A stretch of 23,093 nucleotides of DNA from a virus (IMGVR_UViG_3300046652_000023:1-23093), one strand, 5' to 3'. Shown: positions 12,574-19,555, numbered from the stretch's first letter. Notes: generated by a model not told the origin, from the sequence alone. Program-made: numbers and translations.

Positions 12574-12917
12574 CAGGCGTCCCCCTTCTCTGCCAGGCTC
12601 TCGAGATCGGCAGGGTCGATCAAGCGGAGCGTCTTAACGCCGATCTCCGCTGCTCGAGCAGCCTCTGCCGCCATCCCCTCGGAGACCCGCGGCCCGCAGA
12701 GCCAGAGGGCGTCGACCATCTCGAGGAAGGCGAGGTCGTACTCGAGCCCGAGCGCGCGGTCCTCCGGCTCGTGGAGGACGTCGACGCACATCAGGTAGGG
12801 CGCGACCGGATAGAAGCCGGCGCGGAAGGCGGCTGCGACCCAGCGCCGCGCCTGCGCGATGTTGGCCTCCCAATCGCCCGAGAGCGGGTGCGCGATGTAC
12901 ACCAGGGGTCTGCTCAT
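12573..12917 (-). CDS. Nucleoside 2-deoxyribosyltransferase-like (DUF4406-type) protein
   Basis: The product is 114 residues; ATG 12917 is chosen because it overlaps the upstream TGA (ATGA), although the frame is open further up. The sequence starts RPLVYIAHPLSGDWEANIAQ, the glycine/proline substrate loop of the nucleoside deoxyribosyltransferase/DUF4406 fold. It continues with EYDLAFLEMVDALWLCGPRV, then SEGMAAEAARAAEIGVKTL, with the conserved SxGM..E-type active-site segment. Such proteins cleave or transfer the N-glycosidic bond of (deoxy)nucleotides, and phage versions may salvage or adjust nucleotide pools. The exact substrate is not known. Confidence 0.75.
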   Translation of the reverse strand: MSRPLVYIAHPLSGDWEANIAQARRWVAAAFRAGFYPVAPYLMCVDVLHEPEDRALGLEYDLAFLEMVDALWLCGPRVSEGMAAEAARAAEIGVKTLRLIDPADLESLAEKGDA

Positions 12918-13279
12918 GCCGCTCCTCCCTTCGCTTCTGCTGCTCGAGCTTCTCGTTGGGCCGTGCGCTGGGCCATGACCCGCTGGCGGCGCTTGTACCA
13001 GGCCCACTGCCCGGGACTCCAGCTCTCCCAGGGCATGCGCTCGGGCTGTGGACAACATGTGCATGCGTGGTGGGCGCGGATCAGCGAGGCCTCCGACATC
13101 GCGCCTGCGGCGGCCTCCCTGTAGGGCTCGAATGGCTGCCCTACTGCGCCCACTCCCTGCCGATCCTCTGACGGGTCGATCGGCGGGATCCGCGCCGGCG
13201 GCAGCGCATCGCGCACGAGCTCGCCGACCTGGACCCAGGGTCGGATGCCGGCGTTGGGAGGCAGCGAGCCGAAGTGCAT
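12914..13279 (-). CDS. Hypothetical protein with Cys-rich segment
   Basis: The product is 121 residues; ATG 13279 lies two bases after the previous TAG. The N-terminus is Pro-rich (LPPNAGIRPWVQVGELVRDA). A His/Cys cluster HHACTCCPQPE appears near residue 70. It is followed by an aromatic stretch (WESWSPGQWAWYKRRQRVMA) and a basic, Ala/Glu-rich helix at the end. It could bind metal or nucleic acid. No family is recognised. Confidence 0.6.
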   Translation of the reverse strand: MHFGSLPPNAGIRPWVQVGELVRDALPPARIPPIDPSEDRQGVGAVGQPFEPYREAAAGAMSEASLIRAHHACTCCPQPERMPWESWSPGQWAWYKRRQRVMAQRTAQREARAAEAKGGAA

Positions 13280-13281
13280 GG

Positions 13282-13668
13282 CTAGTCGGCTGTCTTGAGC
13301 TGCTTGGCCGCCGCTCTCTGCTCAGCCAACTTCGCCCGGTTGCGCGCGGCGTTGTCCCGCAGGTGCTGGAGTGTCTCTGGGCTGTATTGGGGCTTGGCTC
13401 GGCCGCTGGGCGTCTCTGCCGCTTCCGCGTTCCCGGCAGGCTCTGCGGCGACCTGGGCGTCTCTGGCGTGGGTGTTCGAGCCTCTTGCTCGTAGGTAGGC
13501 GTCGCAGTCGATCGTGGCGCTGATGGCGACCGTGAGGCCCGCGTGGAGCGGGGCGCTCTCGACGTTGATCTGGCCCGCCAGGCGCTCCAGGCTCCCGAGG
13601 CGATCGCAGACCGGCTGGTGCGCGCAGCTCGCGCAGGGCGCGGTGACGGTAGCTTTGACGCTGGCCAT
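13282..13668 (-). CDS. Cys-containing hypothetical protein
   Basis: The frame is open from ATG 13785 (ATGA overlap with the ASCH gene, 167 residues). The internal ATG 13668 is preferred because AGGAG stands four bases upstream, whereas 13785 has no ribosome site; this gives 128 residues. The product begins ASVKATVTAPCASCAHQPVC, a possible zinc knuckle. It is followed by RLGSLERLAGQINVESAPLH and a beta-rich LTVAISATIDCDAYLRA, then a charged Ala/Lys/Arg-rich tail. If the short start is right, 13669-13781 is a 113-base spacer with a GCCGGG/CCCGGC hairpin. Function unknown. Confidence 0.6.
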   Translation of the reverse strand: MASVKATVTAPCASCAHQPVCDRLGSLERLAGQINVESAPLHAGLTVAISATIDCDAYLRARGSNTHARDAQVAAEPAGNAEAAETPSGRAKPQYSPETLQHLRDNAARNRAKLAEQRAAAKQLKTAD

Positions 13669-13781
13669 GGTTCTCCTACTTTCCGCCGGGGCGGGCCCGG
13701 CTCCTTCCATGCGTTGGGGTTTGAGCGCGGGCCGGCGGCCGCCCGAGAAGAGGCCGAAGGGCGGGAAGCGGACCTCGCTGG

Positions 13782-14150
13782 TCATGGCAGGTACTCGAAC
13801 TCGATCCGGTTGACGAACCAGGCGCGCGTGACACCCGCGGAGCGGTTGGCCTTGCAGAACATCGCTACGAACTCAGGTCCGGTCATGCCGGGGAAACCCT
13901 CGCGGGCCGTCTCGGCAACAGCCTCGGCAGTCGTCTTCAATTCCAACAGGCCGAGTCGCTCCGCCCTCCGCGACACCACCCGAATCAGGCAGATCGGCTT
14001 GACGTGCTCGCCCTTCCGCAGCCCCTGTGCCTTCTCGACGGCTTGCAGGACCGTGCCGGGCTTGAGGTCCCACCAGCCCAGGCGGCGCGTGACGGTCTTC
14101 TCGTGACGGCGCACCGCCTCAGTGGTCATTGAGAAGCTCATGTTCCTCAT
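13782..14150 (-). CDS. ASCH-domain-like protein
   Basis: The product is 122 residues; ATG 14150 overlaps the upstream TGA. The pattern MSFSMTTEAVRRHEKTVTRR, then LGWWDLKPGTVLQAVEKAQG, then PICLIRVVSRRAERL follows ASCH (PUA-like) domains widespread in phages. In these, a conserved K-T-x-T-R near the start, a G/W-containing turn and an I-x-V-strand define an RNA- or modified-nucleotide-binding fold. The C-terminal half (FPGMTGPEFVAMFCKANRSA) fits the family's usual G-x-x-x-x-F-V/I-x-M-F end. A role in RNA binding or nucleotide hydrolysis is possible but not shown. Confidence 0.7.
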   Translation of the reverse strand: MRNMSFSMTTEAVRRHEKTVTRRLGWWDLKPGTVLQAVEKAQGLRKGEHVKPICLIRVVSRRAERLGLLELKTTAEAVAETAREGFPGMTGPEFVAMFCKANRSAGVTRAWFVNRIEFEYLP

Positions 14151-14722
14151 GCCACGCCCCGACCCGCCGGCTCAACCCAGGGCAGCCCGAGCGCCTCGTA
14201 CACGCTCTCCTCGGTCGGCGTCGGGATCGTCTTGCAGGCGCAGTCAGAGCGCCCGGGGATGCCCAGGCCGTTGTGCAGGTGGCTGCCGACGACATGCAGC
14301 CCGCGCCGGCGAGCCTCGGTGACGAGCCACTGGCTGTAGTCGGCCGGCCCGGTCCGGATCAGCAGGATCAGGCCCCAGGATTCCGGCGTGGTGATGAAGA
14401 GGTCCACCTGCATCCCCGAGCGGACGTGGCGCAGCTTGACGTAGCGATCGCCGCCGGACAGCCGCTCGAGTTCGCCCGCCGCCTCTTCGCGCGCCAAGAC
14501 GGCGGAGAGCATGGAGACGCGGCTCGTGTCGCCCCACAGGCTCGACGGCTCTTCGCGGAATCGCGGGATGGCCACGAGCTCGATGTCGCCCACGTCGGTC
14601 GTGCCGCGCCGGATCGACCCGGCGATGGTGAGGCGTTCGCAGTGCGGATCCAGCTGGCCCCAGATAGCGTTGGCGTGATGCCGGGCCTCGGCGAGCGGGA
14701 GGCGCGTGGCGGTGGTGCTCAT
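14147..14722 (-). CDS. Stand-alone DNA polymerase X core (nucleotidyltransferase palm plus thumb)
   Basis: The product is 191 residues; ATG 14722 overlaps the upstream stop. The pol-beta-type palm is complete: TIAGSIRRGTTDVGDIELVA supplies the GS nucleotide-binding pair (35-36) and carboxylates D46 and E48, and GMQVDLFITTPESWG supplies D107. The thumb-like region RTGPADYSQWLVTEARRRGL and the final PTEESVYEALGLPWVEPAGR match the C-terminal thumb of bacterial/archaeal PolX. The 8-kDa lyase domain and PHP domain of cellular PolX are missing. One of the usual two Asp in the first motif is Glu. It probably fills gaps or adds nucleotides in repair or recombination; tRNA-type transfer is less likely because the thumb is PolX-like. 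Confidence 0.85.
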   Translation of the reverse strand: MSTTATRLPLAEARHHANAIWGQLDPHCERLTIAGSIRRGTTDVGDIELVAIPRFREEPSSLWGDTSRVSMLSAVLAREEAAGELERLSGGDRYVKLRHVRSGMQVDLFITTPESWGLILLIRTGPADYSQWLVTEARRRGLHVVGSHLHNGLGIPGRSDCACKTIPTPTEESVYEALGLPWVEPAGRGVA

Positions 14723-15087
14723 CCCCCACCCCTTCGGCGCATCTGCGCATGGAGGTGCAGCAGGCTGGCGATCGAGGGCAGCGTGTCGAGCGCGTCCTCT
14801 TTCACGCCGGGCCAGAGCCCCATCGGGCTCTCCGGATCCATGAAGTCCGCCTGCCGCTCATGGTCGAGCAGCGGCAGCAGATCGCCGAACTCCTGGTAGC
14901 GGTAGGCCGCCCAGGAGTTGGCCCACTCGCTGCGCTTGCGAGCCTTCGCGATGATGGCCGCGTGCTGGGCCCGGCGGGCGAGGCGGTACTCAGCGGCCAG
15001 GGTGGCCGAAGGGTGCCCGGCGGAGAGGGGGGAATCTCCGCCGGGCATGGAGGAATCGCGGGGCTTAGGGCCCCAGGGGCGGTACAT
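14719..15087 (-). CDS. Hypothetical protein
   Basis: The product is 122 residues from ATG 15087, three bases after the metallopeptidase stop; its TGA overlaps the polX start. The first ~30 residues are Pro/Gly/Ser-rich. The centre is a basic helix (EYRLARRAQHAAIIAKARKR) followed by acidic, hydrophobic helices (FGDLLPLLDHERQADFMDPE, then ALDTLPSIASLLHLHAQMRR). No domain is recognised. Coupling to the polX-like gene suggests a functional link, possibly as an accessory factor. Confidence 0.6.
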   Translation of the reverse strand: MYRPWGPKPRDSSMPGGDSPLSAGHPSATLAAEYRLARRAQHAAIIAKARKRSEWANSWAAYRYQEFGDLLPLLDHERQADFMDPESPMGLWPGVKEDALDTLPSIASLLHLHAQMRRRGGG

Positions 15088-15090
15088 CGG

Positions 15091-15717
15091 TCAGCCTTCC
15101 GGCTCTTCGGAGTCGTCGTCGCTGCCTGGAGGCGTGTCATCGATCGGGTTCGGGTCTTCAGCCTCCGGCTCGTCGGAGGTGGCTACGGGCGGTGCGAACG
15201 GGATGACGTTCTGCGTGCCCTCGTTGCCGGCAGTGCCCAGGCCGGGATCGAACATCGAGAGCTGCTTGTCGAAGAGAGCGATCTCCTCCTGCCAGGCGCC
15301 GTACTTGCGGACGACGAAGCCAAACTCTTCGAGATCGTGTTTCATGACGCGGAGCGCGCCCTTCTCGGACATCGAGCCGTGGCAGAGCTCGTGAGTCACC
15401 AGGGCTTCCTGCTGGCTGGCGGCCAGGCGCTTCCAGGCCCACTCCTCGACCCGGATGAGGGCGTCGTACCCGGTCAGGCCGTGCCAGAGCGGGGGGACCT
15501 TGACGAAGCGGGCCAGGACCACGCAGCCGCCGTGCTCCTTGGGCTTGGCGCCGCGGACGATGACGGCGCCGAGCTTGAAGTTGTTGGCCCAGCTGAACTG
15601 GACCGTGTTGAGGCGGATGAGGCGGTGCATGACCGTCTCGATCTCGCCGCTGATCTCGTAGACGACTGGCGCCGCAGGCTCCTTGGCCTTGCGGGCGGCA
15701 CGGAACGCTCTTGCCAT
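15091..15717 (-). CDS. Putative phage metallopeptidase (HExxH)
   Basis: The product is 208 residues; ATG 15717 has AAGGAG at eight bases. It matches the phage metallopeptidase family: a beta-rich first half (LGAVIVRGAKPKEHGG, then VVLARFVKVPPLWHGLTGYD), the zinc motif VTHELCHG (H109, E110, H113), and the downstream helix GALRVMKHDLEEFGFVVRKY with its conserved Asp/Glu. The C-terminal ~50 residues are acidic and disordered (DDSEEPEG end). It lies in the recombination cluster, where such proteins resemble SprT-like proteases that act on DNA-bound proteins; that role is inferred. Confidence 0.78.
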   Translation of the reverse strand: MARAFRAARKAKEPAAPVVYEISGEIETVMHRLIRLNTVQFSWANNFKLGAVIVRGAKPKEHGGCVVLARFVKVPPLWHGLTGYDALIRVEEWAWKRLAASQQEALVTHELCHGSMSEKGALRVMKHDLEEFGFVVRKYGAWQEEIALFDKQLSMFDPGLGTAGNEGTQNVIPFAPPVATSDEPEAEDPNPIDDTPPGSDDDSEEPEG

Positions 15718-15738
15718 GACGGATGCTCCTTCTCTGTG

Positions 15739-16656
15739 CTATGCGAGCCCCATCTCGACCGCCAGCGCGAGCCAGTCGGCCGGCAGCAGTTCGGATGGCT
15801 TGGTGCGCTCGCCTTGCGTGATGCGTGCGACGGCCGCGCGGTCGACGTCGGCGAGCTTCTTGTCGATCGTGCCGAGGCGCCGCACGAACTCCTCGCGCGA
15901 CATGCCGGCCGGCTGCTCGGGCTCTGGGTCGGTGAAGTCAGCCTCGATCACGCCATCGGCGTCGACTGGCGCGCCGGAGTCGGTGACGGCAACGGGCTCA
16001 GCCTTCGCCGCGAAGGTGTCCTCAGTGGCCTTGCGCCGCATGGCGACACGTTCACGGGCTGTCGGTTGCGGTACGACCGGAGCCGAGGTGCCCCGGTCCG
16101 CCTGCGTCATCTCTTCGGTGGTGTAGAGGTCGGCACCGATGCCGTGCTTGGCGTCCGGGTCGTAGGGGAAGGCTTTGCGAAGCGCGAGCGCCTCGGCCAC
16201 CTTGGCGAGCATCACCCGCGGCATCCGCTGCCACATGAAGTCGTTGTCCTGGGGCTTGTACTCGTCCCAATAGGCCGTGGCCGAGATCGGATGCTCGACA
16301 CCCTTGCGGTGTACGCGCACCACGCAGAACTCGGGATGCCCGAAGGGCTTCTCGATCCAGGGCCCGAATTCCGGCTCGTCCTGGCCGTCGTACATGCCGG
16401 TCCGGGCGGCGATCGAGCGATAGCCGTCGATCCCGGTCTGGAAGGTGACGCGGCCCTTGCGCTTGACGGCATAGACCTGCTTGGCGAACGGGTCGAGCCC
16501 CGAGCGGGCCGCCACCATCGCGAAGAGCTTGAGCTCGTCATCGGACAGATCCGGCGCGAGCACGTTCTTGACGGTCTGGAGCCCACGCAGGATGGTCGCC
16601 GAAGTCATCTCGCCGCCGCTCGATGGCAGCGCGAGAGCGGTTGTCTGGTCGGTCAC
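15739..16656 (-). CDS. bet: RecT/Bet-family single-strand annealing protein
   Basis: The product is 305 residues; GTG 16656 overlaps the exonuclease TGA. It binds single-stranded DNA and anneals complementary strands after resection by the neighbouring exonuclease. The family core is clear: LSDDELKLFAMVAARSGLDP, FAKQVYAVKR, VTFQTGIDGYRSIAARTGMY, PEFGPWIEKP, ATAYWDEYKPQ, and WQRMPRVMLAKVAEALALRK followed by AFP. The C-terminal ~90 residues are acidic and variable (IEADFTDPEPEQ), as is usual for a region that contacts host SSB. Length and motif order are typical of Bet proteins. Confidence 0.93.
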   Translation of the reverse strand: MTDQTTALALPSSGGEMTSATILRGLQTVKNVLAPDLSDDELKLFAMVAARSGLDPFAKQVYAVKRKGRVTFQTGIDGYRSIAARTGMYDGQDEPEFGPWIEKPFGHPEFCVVRVHRKGVEHPISATAYWDEYKPQDNDFMWQRMPRVMLAKVAEALALRKAFPYDPDAKHGIGADLYTTEEMTQADRGTSAPVVPQPTARERVAMRRKATEDTFAAKAEPVAVTDSGAPVDADGVIEADFTDPEPEQPAGMSREEFVRRLGTIDKKLADVDRAAVARITQGERTKPSELLPADWLALAVEMGLA

Positions 16657-17639
16657 GATGCACTCTCCTTGTAGACAGTCCGCAGGACGCGAGCGCCCCC
16701 GGAGGTCTCGGAATGGATGGACTGCAGCGTGTCGAGCGTCTCTTCCGAGGCACCCTGCTGCACCAGGAGTTGGCGGTACGAGTTGGCGACCGCCGGCCAG
16801 TTGATCCGCAGGCTGTCCTTGTTCTTGCGATAGGTGAAGCAGCCCTCGACGCCTGCCGCGTCGCCAAGCAGGGCCCGGATGGCGTTGGAGATCGAGCCCT
16901 CGGCATCCTCTGCGGCCTTGGCCGCGGCCTTGGCGGCGACGAGCTGGCGGGCCAGGTCCACGAACTCGGGGGCGGAGGGCAGCATCGTGCCGTCGTCCGC
17001 CGGGTGCAGCCTGACCAGCGCACGGCGGGTCGATTCGCTGCCATCGATGGGCGGGCGTGTCTTGGCCTGGACGTAGCCCCAGAACTCGCGGGCCAGGTAG
17101 AGCAGGTCAGCGATCCAGGCATCGTCGCGCGGGACCTCGAGCACATGCGGACTGGACCCGTAGCCGAGCACGCCGACGTCGACGACCTCGTAGCCCCCGA
17201 CGTACATCTGCCACTGGCACTGAACCTGTACGTCGCCCGGGACAGCGGAGAAGTCGCCCCAGCGCGGACTACGGGTGTTCTTCAGCTCGACAGCGCGCCG
17301 CTCGCCCTTGACCGCAGACTCGCGGTCGATCGAGGCGCGGGCAACCGGCCATTCACGGCTCTGGAGCATCCGGTTGACGCGGCGCAACGGCCGGCCGGTT
17401 TCCTCGGTGTAGAGCTGCGCGATGACCGGCTCCATGAGGTGGCCGACGCGGAAGAGCTTGGCTGTCTGCTCGTCGATCGGCTCCGGCTCCATCAGGCCAG
17501 CCTTCACGGCCCAGAGCGCGAGCAGGCCATCCTTCTCGCCGACGACGATTGGCATGTCCGAAGCGCCCAGGCCGTTGACGCGCTCGGCCTCCCACTCGGG
17601 GCTGCCTTGGCGAACAGCAAGAGCGGTAGGTGCGTTCAC
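16653..17639 (-). CDS. YqaJ/lambda-exonuclease-type recombinase nuclease
   Basis: The product is 328 residues; GTG 17639 overlaps the upstream TGA. It degrades one strand of duplex DNA to feed the annealase encoded immediately downstream. The YqaJ motifs are present: WEAERVNGLGASDMPIVVGE (helix and ASD), GHLMEPVIAQLY with E70, VARASIDRE with D105, VELKNTR giving E118-x-K120, and GDVQVQCQWQMYVGG with the conserved Gln residues. The C-terminal region is charged and helical. Together with Bet this makes a classical exo/SSAP pair. Confidence 0.93.
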   Translation of the reverse strand: MNAPTALAVRQGSPEWEAERVNGLGASDMPIVVGEKDGLLALWAVKAGLMEPEPIDEQTAKLFRVGHLMEPVIAQLYTEETGRPLRRVNRMLQSREWPVARASIDRESAVKGERRAVELKNTRSPRWGDFSAVPGDVQVQCQWQMYVGGYEVVDVGVLGYGSSPHVLEVPRDDAWIADLLYLAREFWGYVQAKTRPPIDGSESTRRALVRLHPADDGTMLPSAPEFVDLARQLVAAKAAAKAAEDAEGSISNAIRALLGDAAGVEGCFTYRKNKDSLRINWPAVANSYRQLLVQQGASEETLDTLQSIHSETSGGARVLRTVYKESAS

Positions 17640-17932
17640 AGGTACCGCCTCAGCTCAGGCCGCACGCTCAGCAACTCCGCCCGGTCGTTGCAGACCGGCC
17701 GGGCCTCGCGCTCCGTGTCGTGTCTGACCCGTTCGGCCAGTTCGGCGAGTCGCGCCTGTTCGTCCACGTCGGCCTTGTGGCCGGGGAGGGCGCAGTAGGA
17801 CCGCTGGACGTTGAGCACGTCCCAGAAGGAGCGGATACCCACGACCTGGCGGCAGGTGCCGCGGTACTCGTACTCCGGCCAGCCGGCGGGACCGTTGACC
17901 ATGTGCGGGCGCAGACGGGCCTGGCACTTCAT
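17636..17932 (-). CDS. Small Cys/His-containing protein
   Basis: The product is 98 residues; ATG 17932 overlaps the upstream TGA and its stop overlaps the exonuclease GTG. Cys residues at about 3, 27 and 47 with His near 52 (MKCQARL, YRGTCRQVVG, RSYCALPGHKAD) could bind zinc. The second half is a charged helix (EQARLAELAERVRHDTERE). It may be an accessory of the exonuclease given the coupling, but no family is recognised. Confidence 0.62.
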   Translation of the reverse strand: MKCQARLRPHMVNGPAGWPEYEYRGTCRQVVGIRSFWDVLNVQRSYCALPGHKADVDEQARLAELAERVRHDTEREARPVCNDRAELLSVRPELRRYL

Positions 17933-18141
17933 GACTGCTCTTCCTTCTCCAGGTCTCTCAGGATTCCGGCGAAGTGCTCAGCCCTGATCAGGGCAGCGTT
18001 TCTCCGATATGCATCTGCGATGTAGGGGTCGCTCGCCTCCAGCGAGTCGGCCAGGAGGTCCAGTTGCGTCGCGACGCGCGCCCAGTCGGCGGGCTGGAGG
18101 CGCGATTCGGTGACGGGTTCGTAGGTGGCGGCGAGAGGCAT
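17929..18141 (-). CDS. Small helical hypothetical protein
   Basis: The product is 70 residues from ATG 18141, with GAGG seven bases upstream and a stop overlapping the next ATG. It is predicted all-helical and amphipathic (PADWARVATQLDLLADSLEA, then YIADAYRRNAALIRAEHFAG), ending LRDLEKEEQS. No domain is recognised; it resembles the many small early phage proteins of unknown function. Confidence 0.6.
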   Translation of the reverse strand: MPLAATYEPVTESRLQPADWARVATQLDLLADSLEASDPYIADAYRRNAALIRAEHFAGILRDLEKEEQS

Positions 18142-18157
18142 GACGGGACCTCGGGTG

Positions 18158-18523
18158 CTAGATGGCGGAGACGGGTGGCTGATTACCGGCTTGTGGGGCG
18201 GGAACGGCGTGTACCCGCGTTTCCGCGACCCGGCGTCGCATCCAGGAGGGGGCTTCCGGGTCGGAAGCGACGGTGTAGCCGGCGGTCCGGGGGTGATGCC
18301 GGATTACGACCGGCCCGAGCCAGTCGCCGGCCGGCTTGGCAAGGTGTGCGCGGATGTGACCTACGCTCGTATCGAGCGGGTCGAGGTGGGAGCCGAGCGG
18401 GCAGCCGTTACCGTCGTCCCGCCCATGCTCGTGGTCGGCCAGGTCGTACTCGGCAGTCCGGCAAAAACTGCAGAAGGAGCCCGCCAGCTCGTGGCGGCCG
18501 CATCGAAGGCAGAGCTGCATCAT
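18158..18523 (-). CDS. Zinc-ribbon hypothetical protein
   Basis: The product is 121 residues, beginning MMQLCLRCGRHELAGSFCSF. The ATG at 18523 overlaps the stop of the upstream membrane peptide (ATGA), which decides the start although the frame is open eight codons further. CLRC and CSFC, ten residues apart, form a compact zinc ribbon at the N-terminus. A His/Asp-rich segment follows (DLADHEHGRDDGNGC). The rest (LGPVVIRHHPRTAGYTVASD) is unassigned. Confidence 0.6.
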   Translation of the reverse strand: MMQLCLRCGRHELAGSFCSFCRTAEYDLADHEHGRDDGNGCPLGSHLDPLDTSVGHIRAHLAKPAGDWLGPVVIRHHPRTAGYTVASDPEAPSWMRRRVAETRVHAVPAPQAGNQPPVSAI

Positions 18524-18654
18524 GCCGCTTCGACCATTCCGAGCCACACGGCGGCGATGAAGCCGAAGAAGACCAAGAGGGCGGCCAGGCCGGACCAGGA
18601 GGGCCGGAGGTCGGCCACGCCGAGATCGGCGGCGAACCAGCGCACGAGCCTCAT
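18520..18654 (-). CDS. 44-residue single-pass membrane protein
   Basis: The product starts MRLVRWFAADLGVADLRPSW and continues with a hydrophobic helix, LAALLVFFGFIAAVWLGM. ATG 18654 overlaps the stop of the next upstream membrane protein, and its own TGA overlaps the zinc-ribbon ATG, so it belongs to the coupled chain. The amphipathic N-terminus plus one helix suggests an inner-membrane peptide. Function unknown. Confidence 0.58.
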   Translation of the reverse strand: MRLVRWFAADLGVADLRPSWSGLAALLVFFGFIAAVWLGMVEAA

Positions 18655-18776
18655 GGGATCGCCTGCCGGAGGTGCTCGGCGACGCCCGTCAGGCCCAGCG
18701 CCACGAGGAGGATCGCCAGGGCGACGACCGCGCAGGCGCCGAGAACCACGAGGAAGCCGAGCGTCTGCTCGTTCAT
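18651..18776 (-). CDS. 41-residue membrane protein
   Basis: The product is MNEQTLGFLVVLGACAVVAL, then AILLVALGLTGVAEHLRQAI and a final Pro. ATG 18776 overlaps the TGA of the upstream gene. A single long hydrophobic helix spans about residues 7-31, with a short amphipathic tail. It sits next to a second tiny membrane protein, an arrangement seen for early exclusion or signalling peptides, but no family is recognised. Confidence 0.62.
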   Translation of the reverse strand: MNEQTLGFLVVLGACAVVALAILLVALGLTGVAEHLRQAIP

Positions 18777-19024
18777 GCGGCCCGCCCGTGGTTCCGGCCC
18801 GAGAGGCCGTCCGGGCAGGAGATCGCGTCGAGCTGGCCCGTCAAGCGGCGCAGTTGCGTCCGGGCAGCCCGGAGCGTCCCGGCCAGAGCGTGGCTCTCGC
18901 TCATCAGGGACCAGGAGCCCGACGCGAGCGCGGCCGTCCAGAGCGGGGCACAGGCACGGGTCAGGGAGTGAAGCGCGGCCTGCGCGTCCATGGCGCGGTT
19001 GACGGCTGGAGTAGGGCGTGGCAT
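18773..19024 (-). CDS. Hypothetical helical protein
   Basis: The product is 83 residues; ATG 19024 shares bases with the preceding TGA (TGATG). It is Ala/Leu/Arg-rich and helical (AQAALHSLTRACAPLWTAAL, then LAGTLRAARTQLRRLTGQLD), with a Cys-containing SCPDG near the end. No domain is recognised. The tight overlaps on both sides support expression. Confidence 0.55.
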   Translation of the reverse strand: MPRPTPAVNRAMDAQAALHSLTRACAPLWTAALASGSWSLMSESHALAGTLRAARTQLRRLTGQLDAISCPDGLSGRNHGRAA

Positions 19025-19206
19025 CAGCGGGCCGCCTTCGGCCGTTCACCGGCCTGGGTCTCGCAGATGCGACAGTCCGCGCCGCTGGCGGTCACGAGCA
19101 CCTGCAAGACTGCGCGGCGGCACAGGGTGGTCAGACCATCCGCGGTGTAGTGCCAGAACCGGCCGGAGTCCGTGGTCGCAACCTGCAAGCCGACGATGCG
19201 GGGCAT
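19024..19206 (-). CDS. Small zinc-finger-like protein
   Basis: The product is 60 residues; ATG 19206 lies one base after the TGA of the Cro-like gene. The pattern FWHYTADGLTTLCRRAV then GADCRICETQAG resembles short phage proteins with an H...C...CxxC zinc site. It is the second gene of the early operon, so an early regulatory or host-directed role is plausible. The function is unknown. Confidence 0.58.
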   Translation of the reverse strand: MPRIVGLQVATTDSGRFWHYTADGLTTLCRRAVLQVLVTASGADCRICETQAGERPKAAR

Positions 19207-19207
19207 G

Positions 19208-19420
19208 TCAGCGCTCGCTCTCGGGGAAGAGCACCGCGACCGGCACGCTCAGCGCCTCGGCGGCGCGGGTCTTGAAGTCGTCGCTCGGGCGGCGCTTGCC
19301 TTGGATGACGAGCGTCACGTAGCTCGGCGACTTGCCGGCCTTGCGAGCCAGCCACGAGGCCGTCCGCTCCTGCGTTGCCAGGACCGAGACGAGGGTGGCC
19401 GTCGAAGATCGTTGGTCCAC
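19208..19420 (-). CDS. XRE-family HTH regulator, first gene of the leftward operon (Cro-like)
   Basis: The product is 70 residues from GTG 19420, with GGAG nearby upstream. An HTH of the XRE/Cro-CI class covers about residues 15-55: TASWLARKAGKSPSYVTLVI, then QGKRRPSDDFKTRAAEALSV. It ends VAVLFPESER, the usual tail of small XRE repressors. It is transcribed from the strong leftward promoter at 19487-19515 and faces a second XRE gene on the other strand, the arrangement of a cro/cI pair. Its small size and operon position favour the Cro side. Confidence 0.82.
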   Translation of the reverse strand: MDQRSSTATLVSVLATQERTASWLARKAGKSPSYVTLVIQGKRRPSDDFKTRAAEALSVPVAVLFPESER

Positions 19421-19555
19421 GTGGGCTCCGAAGTGTCAGGCTGGTACGTACAGATGCTTCATCCGTCCGACCAACCGCTGCGCACACTTATACGCCTCCA
19501 TGCCGCACCTGTCAATACGCTTGTTACAGTCGGGGGCAGGAGCAGCGGAGGCTAC
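19421..19555. promoter_or_regulatory. Divergent control region between two HTH regulators
   Basis: This 135-base region is lower in GC than its surroundings. It holds the leftward promoter (19487-19515), an 8-base palindrome GTACGTAC at 19444-19451, and an imperfect inverted pair TGTCAA-N5-TTG-TT-ACA (19510-19528) overlapping the -35 box; these are candidate operators. No good plus-strand promoter was found for the rightward HTH gene. Confidence 0.6.
19487..19515 (-). promoter_or_regulatory. Leftward early promoter (sigma70-type)
   Basis: On the minus strand TTGACA (19515-19510, consensus -35) is followed after exactly 17 bases by TATAAG (19492-19487, five of six matches to the -10). Transcription would begin about 19480, some 60 bases before the GTG of the Cro-like gene. 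It is the only consensus-quality promoter noticed in the window and could drive the whole early operon. Confidence 0.85.

Noticed and set aside
14749-16674. 641-codon plus-strand frame, the second longest open frame after the portal gene
   Set aside because: It lies antisense to Bet, the metallopeptidase and the unassigned 14719-15087 gene, has no domain and shows Arg/Gly/Asp/Val-rich shadow composition.
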